DNA of 64,000 nt from Zygnema cylindricum. Taxonomy: Eukaryota > Streptophyta > Zygnematophyceae > Zygnematales > Zygnemataceae. The notes beneath the pieces are model-generated. The model was not told where the DNA came from, ran no database searches, and saw only the letters and a program-made list of their open reading frames with translations. Shown here piece by piece: positions 1 through 9,018 of this stretch (positions are counted from its first letter, which is position 1; the number at the start of each line of letters is the position of its first letter). The stretch lies in NCBI GenBank assembly GCA_037447655.1, contig JBBHKE010000467.1, positions 98,495 through 162,494 on the forward strand, in the 5' to 3' direction. A program made the translations under genes and the position numbers.

Positions 1-225
1 TCGGAATTTTCTGACTCAAATCTGATTTTTACTGACTTTCGTATATTTGAAGGGATCCACAGACTTTCCTTCATCCATAACTACTAGATGATTTACTAAG
101 ATTATATCTTCCCTTTTTATATCATAAACTCTATATCCTTTAACATCCTCATCATATCCTAATAAGTATCCCGGTTTTCCTTTAGGATATAGCTTCCAAT
201 TAGACCGATCAGTATCTAGACTGAA
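1..225 (-). pseudogene. Ret-1 copia integrase C-terminal region, cut by window edge
   Basis: Reading the minus strand, this continues the Ret-1 polyprotein after an in-frame TAA at about 226-228. It encodes the conserved copia stretch after the integrase core: GKPGYLLGYDEDVKGYRVYD, then VVMDEGKSVDPFKYTK. The same text occurs in Ret-2 (about 35,030-35,190) and Ret-8 (about 29,110-29,290). The reverse transcriptase and 3' LTR would lie left of base 1 and are not in the window. The stop makes this copy non-functional unless it is a sequencing error. Confidence 0.8.
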
Positions 226-228
226 TAC

Positions 229-1701
229 TTAACTGCCGAAAACCTTTAAGTGAGATATGTCTGGTTTCCGGCCTGTCCATCTCTCATAAGGTGTTTGATC
301 TTTTATAGCTGAAGTAAGAACTCTATTCTTGAGGTAATTAGCACAGTTCATTGCTTCTGCCCAAAACCTTTTTCCTATCTTTTTATCTGACAACATACTT
401 CTAGCAGTATTACTTAGTGTTCTATTTAACCTTTCAGCTACCCCATTCTGTTCCGGATTTTCTGGAACTGTCTTTTGGTGTTGGACCCCATCTTCCCTTA
501 GAAAATCCTCAAACTGGTTAGAAGTATACTCTCTACCATTGTCACTCCATACTCTCTTGATTGGAGTTTCATGGAGTTTTTCGCTCCAAGCTTTATATTG
601 TCTAAAACAATCCTGAGCTTCTGACTTGTTTTTCAAAAAATACACCCGGGAATACCGAGACCAATCATCAGTTATAGTCATCATAAATCTCTTCCCCCCC
701 GGTGAGGGCACTTTAGCCGGTCCCCAAATATCTGTGTGTACTAGATCTAGATTTTTTTCTCCCTTATAGGTGGCTGATTTAGGAAAGGGTAATCTGTGTG
801 CTTTACTTTGAGCACATCCACTACAATCACTTATATCATCACTCTCACTGAACTGAATCCCTTCCACCACTCCCATCTTTTTCATCTCTCTTAACTTATC
901 TAGATTCACATGCCCAAGCCTCTTATGCCACATCATAATATCATGAACACCAGCATAATAAAGTTTCTTCCTTTCATTACTTAAGATCAGCCTAAACATC
1001 CCATGGCTACCTTTCTCAGCAATGAAATAGACATCCTCCTCAAAACTAGCAGTAAAGACTCCTTCCCTAGTGCTAGTGAAAAAACCCTTATCATCTAATA
1101 CTGATGTAGAGATAAGATTTTTGTTCAGCTCCGGAATAAACAATACATCGGAGAATGTTAATATGGATGTCTTTCCTTTTACTAACACTTTCAGATCTAC
1201 CGATCCTACAAGATTAGTAGTGACTATCCTCCCATCCCTGTACTCTATCTCTACGGTGGGAATCTTTCTTATCTTAGTGAACAGGTGCCTATCCTTACAC
1301 ATGTGCATTGAGGCACCTGAATCTATAATCCAGCCTGCTTCACCTTTCAATCCACCGTAAGCACATTTCTGCCTTCGTGGAATTTCAACCTCATTTTTCG
1401 CCTCCAACTCCTCATCCAAAAGGAGCTCATCGTCTTCGTCCTCGGATTCCGCCTCAAGTACCTGTGTGACAAGGGCCTTTTTCTTTCCTCTCGGGGTACC
1501 ACCGGTCTGCCCCTCCTTTAACCAAAGCTCGGTTAGCTTAGTGCACTCTGCCATATAGTGCCCCGGTTTCTTACAAAAATGACATAAACCTTTGGGAGCC
1601 CTTGGTTCAAACTCATCAGCCTGTTTTTTCTGCTCCCTACCCCCATAGTTTTTGACTCGTTTCCGGGAATCCTTGTTCCTCCATTCGGTCGCTGTTGCCA
1701 A
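229..1701 (-). pseudogene. Ret-1 copia Gag C-terminus, protease and integrase
   Basis: A 490-codon open frame on the minus strand holding, in order, the Gag zinc knuckle (CHFCKKPGHYMAEC, C-X2-C-X4-H-X4-C), an acidic linker, the aspartic protease (WIIDSGAS, active-site DSGA), the GAG-pre-integrase region (MMWHKRLGHVNLDKL) and the integrase core (HTDIWGP, SDNGREYTS, then NGVAERLNRTL). This is Ty1/copia domain order. It joins the upstream Gag frame through a single TGA near 1,722-1,725, where Ret-2 has a sense codon, so Ret-1 is only lightly decayed. The listed first Met is just the first Met after that stop, not a true start. Proteolysis and integration are the family roles. Confidence 0.93.
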
Positions 1702-1725
1702 GGCTTCGCCACTCTTTCCTCCCCT

Positions 1726-2481
1726 TCAAATCTGAATCGTATTCTCTCGAACGAGAATCATCCCTACCACTGAGTTCCATATCCACCTTGAGTCCGGCAA
1801 GTCCTGCACACGGTTGACTATGTTCTCGAACTCATCAGGTAACTTCATCTGTAAACAGTTAACCTTTTCTCTTTCACTAAAAACTTTTCCCGCACTCTCT
1901 AGCTCCATGAAGAGTGTAGCAAGCTCATTGCAAAAATCCAATATATTTCCCCCTTTGTATACATACTCCTTAACTTTCTGATCAGCCAACTGTTGTTGCT
2001 GAATCGTACCACTTCGGTACATCTCTATGAGAGCCATCCAAAGATCGGATGCCCTTTCTACCTGCAAATGAGGACATGCAAGTCCTTGAGTGAGATGGCG
2101 TAGGATGAAGTGCTTTGCCGCCATATTGTTGAAGTCCCAGGTTTCAATATCATTCTCCTTGTTCCTCGGAATAGGTGACATGAATACTGAACCAGTTGCT
2201 ATTGGTGTGGTCGCCTCCTTCTCCTTTCCTTTGTCCACCACCTCTCCTTCTTTTGTTTCCTCCGTTGAAGGTGAATCCTGTTTCCTGGTGAATCTGCTTC
2301 CACCAAACCCTGGAGGAATTCCAAGACTTGATGGACGCCCCAATCGTCCACTCACTATCCCCCAAAACCTTTTTTCGCATAGAGCTCCTATCATCATACT
2401 TTCCCAGTATATGAAGCCAGTTCCATTAAATATTGGTACCCTAGAGGGTGAGCCCATAACCTGAAACTCTGAGACCTCCAT
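1726..2481 (-). pseudogene. Ret-1 copia Gag N-terminal part
   Basis: A 251-codon frame beginning MEVSEFQVMG and running through the copia Gag (UBN2-type) region, for example HFILRHLTQGLACPHL and QQLADQKVKEYVYKGG. The start ATG lies upstream of the primer-binding site, inside the last 20 bases of the LTR. The same start and the phrase MEVxxxQVMGPPSRVP recur, with substitutions, in Ret-2, -4, -5, -6 and -8, which supports it as the real initiation site. The frame ends in a TGA just before the zinc-knuckle half. Gag would form the virus-like particle that packages element RNA. Confidence 0.9.
2447..2461 (-). other. Ret-1 primer-binding site (half-tRNA initiator Met type)
   Basis: Minus strand reads GGTTATGGGCTCACC directly after the LTR end (...TTTCA). 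Its complement matches the anticodon stem-loop of plant initiator tRNA-Met (GGUGGGCCCAUAACC) apart from one wobble. Drosophila copia is primed in this way by a 5' half of the same tRNA. The site is not the usual 3'-CCA-end type (TGGTATCAGAGC) of most plant copia elements. Confidence 0.75.
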
Positions 2482-2636
2482 AATTCCTCAGAGTGGACAG
2501 CTTCCAAGAAGCCTCTAAGATAATCCTGACCCCTTTGTGTTTCAGCAAAAACAACTGCCACCCAGGCAAACAAAAACTCTGACCACCTGCACCCTTGTGA
2601 AGGCAAGACTCCCTTGAGTCGATAGCAAAAATAATT
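2462..2636 (-). repeat. Ret-1 5' LTR remnant (3' end of LTR only)
   Basis: The minus strand matches the last 175 bases or so of the solo LTR at 2,683-3,728, including CGACTCAAGGGAGTC and the terminal GAGTTTCA. The rest of this LTR is missing: at about 2,637 it abuts a fragment of RNase H coding sequence. The inverted arrangement with the neighbouring solo LTR forms an imperfect inverted repeat. Confidence 0.8.
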
Positions 2637-2682
2637 TCCTCATTGGAGCATCACCATAACTAGCATCACTCCAAGTAGTGAT
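2637..2682 (-). pseudogene. Short copia RNase H fragment
   Basis: Forty-odd bases on the minus strand encode TTWSDASYGDAPMR, matching the RNase H region of Ret-2 at about 36,630-36,670. It sits between the truncated Ret-1 LTR and the opposite-facing solo LTR, far from any polymerase sequence of its own. It looks like filler left at a rearrangement or repair junction. Confidence 0.7.
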
Positions 2683-3728
2683 TGTAGAAACTAATGGTTT
2701 TTTAGTATTTTCTAGGTCTGAATAGAAATAAAGAAGCTGAGGCGGTCTACCTCTAACTTCTCTCTCCTACTCTCAAACTTGTCGCAGTCACTGAGAAATT
2801 GGAGAGGAAGCTAGAGCCATGGCTACCTAGGCTATCCTGAGGTTTACGGGAAATTTATACTAGTTAATGGATTATTTACTAAAAGGTATATGCCGGCCAC
2901 AGGATTTGATCCTGGTACCTGCCGGCCGACAACCAGAAATAGCAGTAGCCTTAGCCGTTAAGTCTAGAAGTAGTGTTACGGATTATATAGTACGATATTT
3001 ACTTAAACATTAATACGTAGGTTAAATCATTTAACTGTAACTGTTTACGGTATACATAGATCTGGTAATGTATAAGTACGGAATTTGGTACATGCACGAA
3101 ATCAATACCGCGCATTTATTTCGTAAGTGAAACGAATACCACGCATGTATTTATTACGACTACGATTAAATTAGATTCTAATCGGACGGCCGGAATTAGC
3201 GCCGAGATTGCGGAAAGAGATTTTGGCGGTTTGTGGCCATCGCCACATCGGATGACGCGTGGCGACATTACATTGTATCGTGGAATCTCCGGAGATTATG
3301 GCACGGAATTCGGATATGACATGTGTCGACATTTGGGCCATGTCGTACAATGTTCGTACATAAAGTACACCGGCAGCTGTACTTTTGCGTACGGAACTGT
3401 ATTCTGGTTGGTTCGGTACATCAGTAGATAGAGTCTGTGAGAGAGATAGGACTTAGAAAAATTAGGAGATATGACCCTCTCTCCGAGAGAGCTTCTGTAC
3501 AAAAGGTCAACTTTGACCCTCCATAACTTACTGCTCAGTGGAGCAAATTCAGAGATTCTTTTTGCTATCGACTCAAGGGAGTCTGGTCTTCACAAGGGTG
3601 CAGTTGGTCAGAGTTTTTGTCTACCTGGGAGGCAGTTTTTTTTGCTGAAACACAAAAGGGTCAGGATTATCCTAGAGGCTTCTTGGAAGCTGTCCACTCT
3701 AAGGACTTATGGAGGTCTCAGAGTTTCA
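2683..3728 (+). repeat. Copia LTR (solo), family shared with Ret-1 and Ret-2
   Basis: Begins TGTAGAAACTAATGG and ends CAGAGTTTCA, matching the Ret-2 3' LTR at 37,108-38,168 along its whole length. It contains an antisense tRNA-like module (2,881-2,965), a GTAC-rich stretch (about 3,340-3,420), the GACTC-AAGG-GAGTC hairpin near 3,570 and the LTR-encoded Gag start near 3,709. No internal region follows. The five bases on either side (GTGAT and GTTAG) do not match, so this is not a simple solo LTR made by recombination within one insertion. Confidence 0.82.
2881..2965 (-). other. tRNA-like module, antisense within LTR
   Basis: On the minus strand, an A-box-like stretch (TTAACGGCTAAGGCT, 2,947-2,961) is followed at tRNA-like spacing by a B-box-like stretch (GGATCAAATCC, 2,902-2,912; consensus GGTTCGANTCC) and a T4 run (2,881-2,884). 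Stems beyond the T arm do not pair well, so it is tRNA-derived or tRNA-mimicking, not a tRNA gene. The same module occurs in seven other LTR copies in the window. Confidence 0.6.
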
Positions 3729-4427
3729 GTTAGCGATGAGTAAAGTTTATCGCTACAGATTGAAGTTAAATCTAATAGCGGCAGCCATGAAGCTGTCAGT
3801 CTCCTTCTCTTACTATTCTCTACAGTAAAGAGATACAAATTAGTCGCCTTTTTCAATTAGGTTCCACATGGAGTGTCTCGTTCCTCCATTGAGTGTCGTA
3901 TTGGCTGGCGAGTGGTTCTTTCATGGCTATCGCGAGCTTCCTACTGTGTTAGCTAGCTCTTATGAAGGCTAAGGATCTAAGGGGGGGAATTATTGGTCTT
4001 AAATCACTTTAAAGGAGTATACATCCCTTATTATTTGCCACAAGCTCTCGTGTCTTCAACATATTCTCTTTAGGAGTTATCTCCACTAGGCAACAAAGCA
4101 AGAAAAACTTCCAACCAAAAACAAAAGAAACCTTATTCAGCCAAAAGACACTTTTTCTACCTCAAACAAGGTACAAGCAAAACAAAGACCAATATCCAAA
4201 CCAATTATCTACATGTACAATCGGATCCAAATGCTTCCCCATACATTATTTCTAGTTCTAACACGTGTCCCGTGAGTGTATTCATTGGTGTTCTCCTCAA
4301 TGAGTAATTATTGCACCAATTCTAGTTCATACTGATCAGATTTATTAAAAAAAATCTAAGTCCTAAAACTCTCTCTCTCCCCCTCACATTGCGAGGAATA
4401 AAGAGGACTAAAGCTTACTAAAACAAC
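3729..4427. other. Unassigned DNA ending in a partial LTR
   Basis: No gene is supported from 3,729 to about 4,300. The last stretch, about 4,300-4,428 on the minus strand, resembles the start of the Ret-7-type LTR (TGTTGTTTTAGTAAGC, then GCTTTAGTCCTC) and directly follows the polypurine tract of Ret-3 (4,429-4,442). It is therefore probably a truncated Ret-3 3' LTR. Confidence 0.5.
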
Positions 4428-4428
4428 A

Positions 4429-5860
4429 TTCCCCTAAAGCTTTAGACTTTACTAACCACTTAGACCACATGCCTCTATAAAAAACTCTAATTTAGGTGCT
4501 GGCAAGGGTTTAGTCATCATATTAACAACCATCTGCTCATCTAGTTAATAATTGAGTTTCAAAACTCTTCCCATAACCTTCTCTCTAACAAAATACAGCT
4601 TGATATCAAAGTGTTTGCTCTTAAAGTGATTGTTAAAACAAATTGTAATATCACTAACAACGTGATTGTTACACCACACTATTTGAGGCCCAGACTGCAT
4701 AAACAAAAGCTATTGAAGGAGAGACTTTACCCAAAGTAACTCCTTCACAGGTGAGCTGGCCGCCATGTACTCAGCCTCCATAGTAAACTGAGTTGTCACC
4801 TTCTGAAGTTTGCTGCTCCAGCAGCATGTCCCACTTCGAATCTTCATAATATGTCCGGTGGTAGATCGTCGGCTTCGCATATCTCCATAGCTCGCATCGG
4901 TCTATGTCCAAATTTCCACTTCTTTTCCACCAAGAGTGAGTTAAAAGTTTCGAGTTCTTGCAAGATACCGAATTACTCTCTTTGCTGCCTCGGAATATGA
5001 CTTCTTTAGATTTTGCAGACTTTGGCTTAAGGCTCCAACAAATGCTGCAATATCCGGACGGGTACAATTCATGAAGCAGCTAAGGCTCACCTAAATCTGT
5101 ATGTAAGAAATAGAGGACATAGAAAATGCCTCCCTTGACTCTAAGGAGTCATAAATAAGAACCCCATTTTCCGATTCCTTCCCTACTATTTTCTGTCTAA
5201 ACTCCATGGAAGTAGCACTCCCCTTTTCTTTTGACATACTGAACTTCTTAAACATGTTCCTAATGGCTTTTTTCTGTGTTATATAAATTAATTAATGTTT
5301 TTTATCCTTTTCTACCTGAATTCTCAAAATTTTCTTAGCCTCCCCTAAATCCTTCATGTGAAACCGAGAATTCACAGCTATTTTTATTTTGTTAATTTTA
5401 TTAATGGATTTGCTCAACAACTGTAAATCACCCACATAATTAACTATATATATATATAACTCCGTCTTTCCTTCCATTATATAAACCAAATTATTTGAGC
5501 ATATTCCAGTAAAATTTTAGATTTGTCAAAAATTCATCTAGTCTCAAGTTCCATTGTCGTGGAGCTTGCTTGAGACCATAAATGGACTTCAACAGCTTTC
5601 AAACCAGCTTTTCTTTCCTTTTTACCGCATACCACTCTGTTTGCTTCATCTATATAACTTCCTCAAAATTCCCACACAAGAATTTTTTTTTCACATCCAT
5701 CTGATGCAGTTCAATATCATCTATTACTGCTAGAGATAAAAGAATCATAAGAGTGGGAAAGCGAACTACGAATGTGAAAGTTTCCTCTTATTCAATACGC
5801 TCTTTCTGGCTATAACCCTTGGCAACTTGCAAAAGGACCTGGCTTCCCAAAAACATGAGT
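4429..5860 (-). pseudogene. Ret-3 copia reverse transcriptase and RNase H remnant
   Basis: Heavily decayed minus-strand copia polymerase. Reading from about 5,860 down, the N-terminal RT text ELHQMDVK at about 5,690-5,710 is followed by the LKAVEVHLWSQAS equivalent of LIKSLYGLKQA, the palm region (YIVNYVGDLQLLSKS, replacing the usual YVDDML), FHMKDLGEAKKIL at about 5,330-5,370, and RNase H text down to about 4,470. Stops and frameshifts are frequent and the YVDD motif is lost. A polypurine tract (AGCTTTAGGGGAA on the minus strand) ends it. Gag and integrase are absent. Confidence 0.8.
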
Positions 5861-5984
5861 TAGTCCAGAGTTAGAAGAGAAAGGGGAGTGTTATTTTTGG
5901 AAAGCTTTAAGTCTCAACAAATTTATAGGACGCCGGAAATATAGATCTATATAGACACGCGTCATCTCTTGAATCACAGTGCAG

Positions 5985-6215
5985 GTTTTTGAATGACACC
6001 GACAACGCAGCTGGGACGCAGATGGAACAAGCGCAGCCGCAGTTATCTTTGATATGGTCTGTACGGACAAATGCAGCCTGCGACGCAACGGGTCAAACGC
6101 AACTCGGATATTGGGGTACATGACAACGCAGTTGCTACGCAACAAGACAAACGCAGCTGCGGCCAATTTTGTATGTAACAACGCAGCTGCTACGAAGCTA
6201 CGGATATTTGAATGT
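5985..6215. repeat. Degenerate minisatellite, ACGCAGCTGC-type unit
   Basis: The phrase ACGCAGCTGCTACG and close variants (ACGCAGCTGGGACG, ACGCAGTTGCTACG, ACGCAGCTGCGG) recur at roughly 20-60 base intervals. The open frames here arise from the repeat and match nothing I recognise. The flanks (5,861-5,984 and 6,216-6,436) show no gene. Confidence 0.55.
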
Positions 6216-6436
6216 AATCAGGAATTGGACTGCGTTGCTGCGGTTGATATAAATCAAGTTAACGGATGAAATTCACTAAGCCAGGCGACAAGTATTTGAT
6301 CAAATCACTTGTTTAGGATTCTCAGTAATATTGATTGTACAGTGATAAATTAGTTTTAGCGTGATCAGGAGCACTTAGACCTTATTGATAGTTTAGTTCT
6401 TTTGGATGTATGTTTAAAAGATAACGCAGGTGTCCT

Positions 6437-6446
6437 NNNNNNNNNN
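6437..6446. other. Assembly gap (10 N)
   Basis: Ten unknown bases, probably a fixed-length placeholder for a scaffold join. The AT-rich DNA from 6,447 to 6,858 to its right holds no recognisable feature. Confidence 0.95.
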
Positions 6447-7035
6447 CTTCCAAGGGGCATGGTTAAAACTGCCACCAGGTTACAAAACTGTCCTCTAGTA
6501 ATGAAATATTACAGTGCCAACAACTGCTATATTAAAACACTGTTAAAATATTAAACTGCAACTATTAAACAATACAACATTTGCAGATAAAATAGTATTG
6601 TAAGGTTCTACTGATAAAAAAATTGTAAGACTACAGTACGACATCAGAATGTTAAAAAAATAGTCATCTTGGAATGTTATGATAAAATAGACGTTTACAA
6701 CATAACAAATTATCAACGTCAAATTATAAAATTGTCACAAAATTATATCGTCAACAACCGTGACATTATAAAGTAATGATCTCCTGTCAAAACATTGGAC
6801 CACCGTCAAAATTGGTACGGGGAACCTTCTCCGAAAAAATGAAGAGAGTATTTATGTCTGTTGAAAAGAGTATTTCCTAGGTTCTATTTTTCTCTATCTG
6901 TGTGCAAGATTTTCTCGTAAGTCCTCTATACTTTTCGTAGTCACCGGAGACGTAAGACAGCCATGGCTGCCTTCAAGCATCCAAAACGATAGACTCAGGA
7001 AGGAGGCAGTCTTGATACTGCCCAAATGGTTTGTA

Positions 7036-7110
7036 ACCTGACCAGGATTTGATCCTGGTCCCACAAAGTCACCGCCGATCAAACAGTCGTCGGCTTTATC
7101 TGCCCAGTCG
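7036..7110 (-). other. tRNA-like module, antisense in Ret-4 5' LTR
   Basis: On the minus strand, TGGGCAGATAAAGCCG (A-box-like, 7,091-7,106) is followed by a perfect 7-bp hairpin, GACCAGG and CCTGGTC around the loop ATCAAAT (7,040-7,060). Seventeen bases of this arm differ at only two places from the T arm of plant initiator tRNA-Met, including the initiator-type A at position 54. There is no T-run at the 3' side in this copy. Confidence 0.6.
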
Positions 7111-7578
7111 TAGAAGAATCGTTACATACATGGGGTGTGATAACAATTTAAAAATTGACGCGGCGGCGAATTCATTTAACTGAAAAAAATGATGAAGAGG
7201 CGCATGTAAACAGTCGATATAGGACATCATGCACGAACGCAAATCGAACCACACAATTGTATTGATAAGACGGTTGACGTTGCAACCGTCAACCAGGATT
7301 GCACTTTTGGTGGCTTTGAAAGACAACGTCACGCGATGCCACGTCGATCATATCCGTGGACATCGGAGAAGATGAGAGGAGGAACCATTGCTCCCGAGCT
7401 GACAGGCGTCACTTAGAAGGCCATGTCGTACAATAACCGTACAAAAAGTACATCGGCCAGTGTACCTTCTTGTATTTAGCAAATTTATGATTGGTCCATG
7501 GTTTTGTAGTAGGTAACCGTGAGTACGAAGATAAGTGACTTAGTATTTTTGAGGGGTCTCTCTCTATGTGACCTTTTG

Positions 7579-7584
7579 TATAAA
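7579..7584 (+). promoter_or_regulatory. Candidate TATA box of Ret-4 LTR
   Basis: TATAAA in the context TTGTATAAATTGG, about 230 bases before the LTR end. Ret-6 has TATAAAAA at the equivalent distance on its strand, and the LTR copies with no clear TATA box have related text (TTTGTACAAATTGG) here. This would define the U3/R boundary. Confidence 0.5.
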
Positions 7585-7789
7585 TTGGCCATCTTTGGCC
7601 AACCATAACTTATTGTTCAGAGGAGCAAATTCAGAGTTTTCTTTTGCGTTTGACTAAAGGGAGTTGGGCAATCACAGTGGTGTGGTGGTCAATGTAATTT
7701 TGTGCCTGGGCGACACTTATTCAATGGGAAAGTCAAAGAGGCAAATATTATTCAATAGGCTTTACATAAGCCGCATTCTCTATGGGCCA

Positions 7790-8006
7790 ATCGAGGCCAC
7801 AAAGTTTTAGGTTATGGGCCCACACTCTAGGGTGCCCACATTCAATAGAACGGGGTTCATATACTAGGATATTATGATGAAAAGTGCACTTTGTGAAAAA
7901 CGTCTACGGGACATTGCGAGTGGTAATGTGCGACGACCATCTGCAAATGTGGGAGTTCCACCAGGTTTTGGAGGGGTAAAATTTTGAAGGATCATAACAA
8001 ACATAA
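7790..8006 (+). pseudogene. Ret-4 Gag N-terminal fragment with primer site
   Basis: The frame reads IEATKF, a stop, then VMGPHSRVPTFNRTGFIY, a stop, and SALCEKRL...GVPPGFGG. It aligns with the Gag start of the other copia elements, with the initiator ATG changed to ATC. The primer site GGTTATGGGCCCACA is at 7,810-7,824. The frame is interrupted at 8,011 by Ret-5 and resumes at 20,119. Confidence 0.8.
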
Positions 8007-8011
8007 AAGAT

Positions 8012-9005
8012 TGCAATTTTGTGTCCTCCATTGGACCACAGAATACAAGAAGCCTCTAGATAGTATTTAACTAACCAACTTCAAGCCACAACCACTGTTG
8101 TCCAAAAAGGCAATCTCACAGTTTGAATACACCACTACGCAGCCTAGACTCCCTTGAGTGCGTAGCAAAAAGAATCACTGAAAACATCCAACCAGCCGAT
8201 AAGTTATGAGGCAGTAAAAATGCCAATTTGTACAAACTCTCAAAGGGAGAGGTGACTGCCTACCAAAATTTTCTAAGTCCTGATTCCCTCTAATAACTTC
8301 TATCTACTGAAGTACGGACCAATCAGATTACTGTACCGTACAAAAAAGTACTACTGTCGGTGTACCTTTTGTACGACATATGTACGACAAGGCTATTAAG
8401 TGGACGCGTGTCCGTTTTTCACTCGTCCGTACGTTCCTCGGAATTCCCATGACCGAATGTCATCTATCCACGTGGCTCTAGGTCATGCCACGTCACAAAA
8501 CGCCAAAGTGACCATTCTGGAATCTCGGCGAAGACGTTTGCCGTTGGATAAGAACCGACATTTAATGTCGTTCGTCGAAACAAATGTCAGATTCATTTGT
8601 TTCGTGTGGGTTCCAATCCGCACTGAATTTACCCTATTCTATGATGTTACATTTACATTTTCGTTAATCGGATTATTAGACCTAACATAATTTAAATATG
8701 AGTCACACCCTATATACTCTAAAGAACATCTACGACAGACTGGTTAGAGCGGACGGCTACGCCACAATCTACTGGTCAGCGGTTCGAGTCCGGTAGGACT
8801 CAACCTTTTTGTAGAGAGTGACTTAAGGTCACTCTTTAACCCTGTCTAAGCTGAGGCAGCCATGGCTCCATCACTCTCTCTCTCTTTTAGTGACTACAAC
8901 AAATATGGGGGTAAGAGAAGAGATGAAGACAAGCTACTTGCATGTTCCTTTTTCCGCAAAATATACTAAGACCTAGAAAATAACAAAAAGCTATTTATTT
9001 CAACA
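8012..9005 (-). repeat. Ret-5 3' LTR
   Basis: On the minus strand it starts TGTTGAAATAAATAG at 9,005 and ends ACACAAAATTGCA at 8,012. It is nearly identical to 19,121-20,118. It holds the tRNA-like module (8,731-8,810), a dense GTAC cluster (about 8,325-8,395) and the CTCAAGGGAGTC motif (about 8,150-8,165). Confidence 0.9.
8731..8810 (+). other. tRNA-like module, antisense in Ret-5 3' LTR
   Basis: Plus strand (antisense to the element): ACTGGTTAGAGCGG at 8,739-8,752 resembles the D-arm/A-box of elongator tRNAs, GGTTCGAGTCC at 8,781-8,791 is a perfect B-box, and TTTTT at 8,806-8,810 is a Pol III terminator. The spacing is tRNA-like, but the acceptor and D stems do not pair, so it is probably not a functional tRNA. 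This is the best Pol III promoter match of the eight copies. Confidence 0.65.
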
Positions 9006-9018
9006 CTCCCCTTATTTT
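9006..9018 (-). other. Ret-5 polypurine tract
   Basis: The minus strand reads AAAATAAGGGGAG immediately before the LTR start TGTTGAAA and just after the pol stop region. It would prime plus-strand DNA synthesis. Ret-2 has the equivalent AAATAAGGAGAG at 37,096-37,107. Confidence 0.75.

Larger units (their letters stand above)
6859..7809 (+). repeat. Ret-4 5' LTR
   Basis: Starts TGTTGAAAAGAG and runs to the base before the primer site GGTTATGGGCCCAC; the terminal CA has become TA. It contains an antisense tRNA-like module (7,036-7,110), a GTAC cluster (about 7,426-7,500), a TATAAA at 7,579-7,584 about 230 bases from the LTR end, and a diverged form of the ACTCAAGGGAGT hairpin. The position of the TATA box puts the tRNA-like module in U3. 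Confidence 0.78.

Noticed and set aside
1070-1360. Plus-strand frames overlapping copia coding regions (also 2,090, 10,660, 33,661 and others)
   Set aside because: Shadows of the minus- or plus-strand Gag-Pol frames; no independent motif.
2683-3728. Target duplication around the solo LTR
   Set aside because: Flanking pentamers GTGAT and GTTAG do not match, so a clean solo-LTR event cannot be claimed.
8731-8810. A genuine tRNA gene
   Set aside because: A-box, perfect B-box and T5 are present, but acceptor and D stems do not pair and the module recurs inside LTRs, so it is a tRNA-like part of the LTR.
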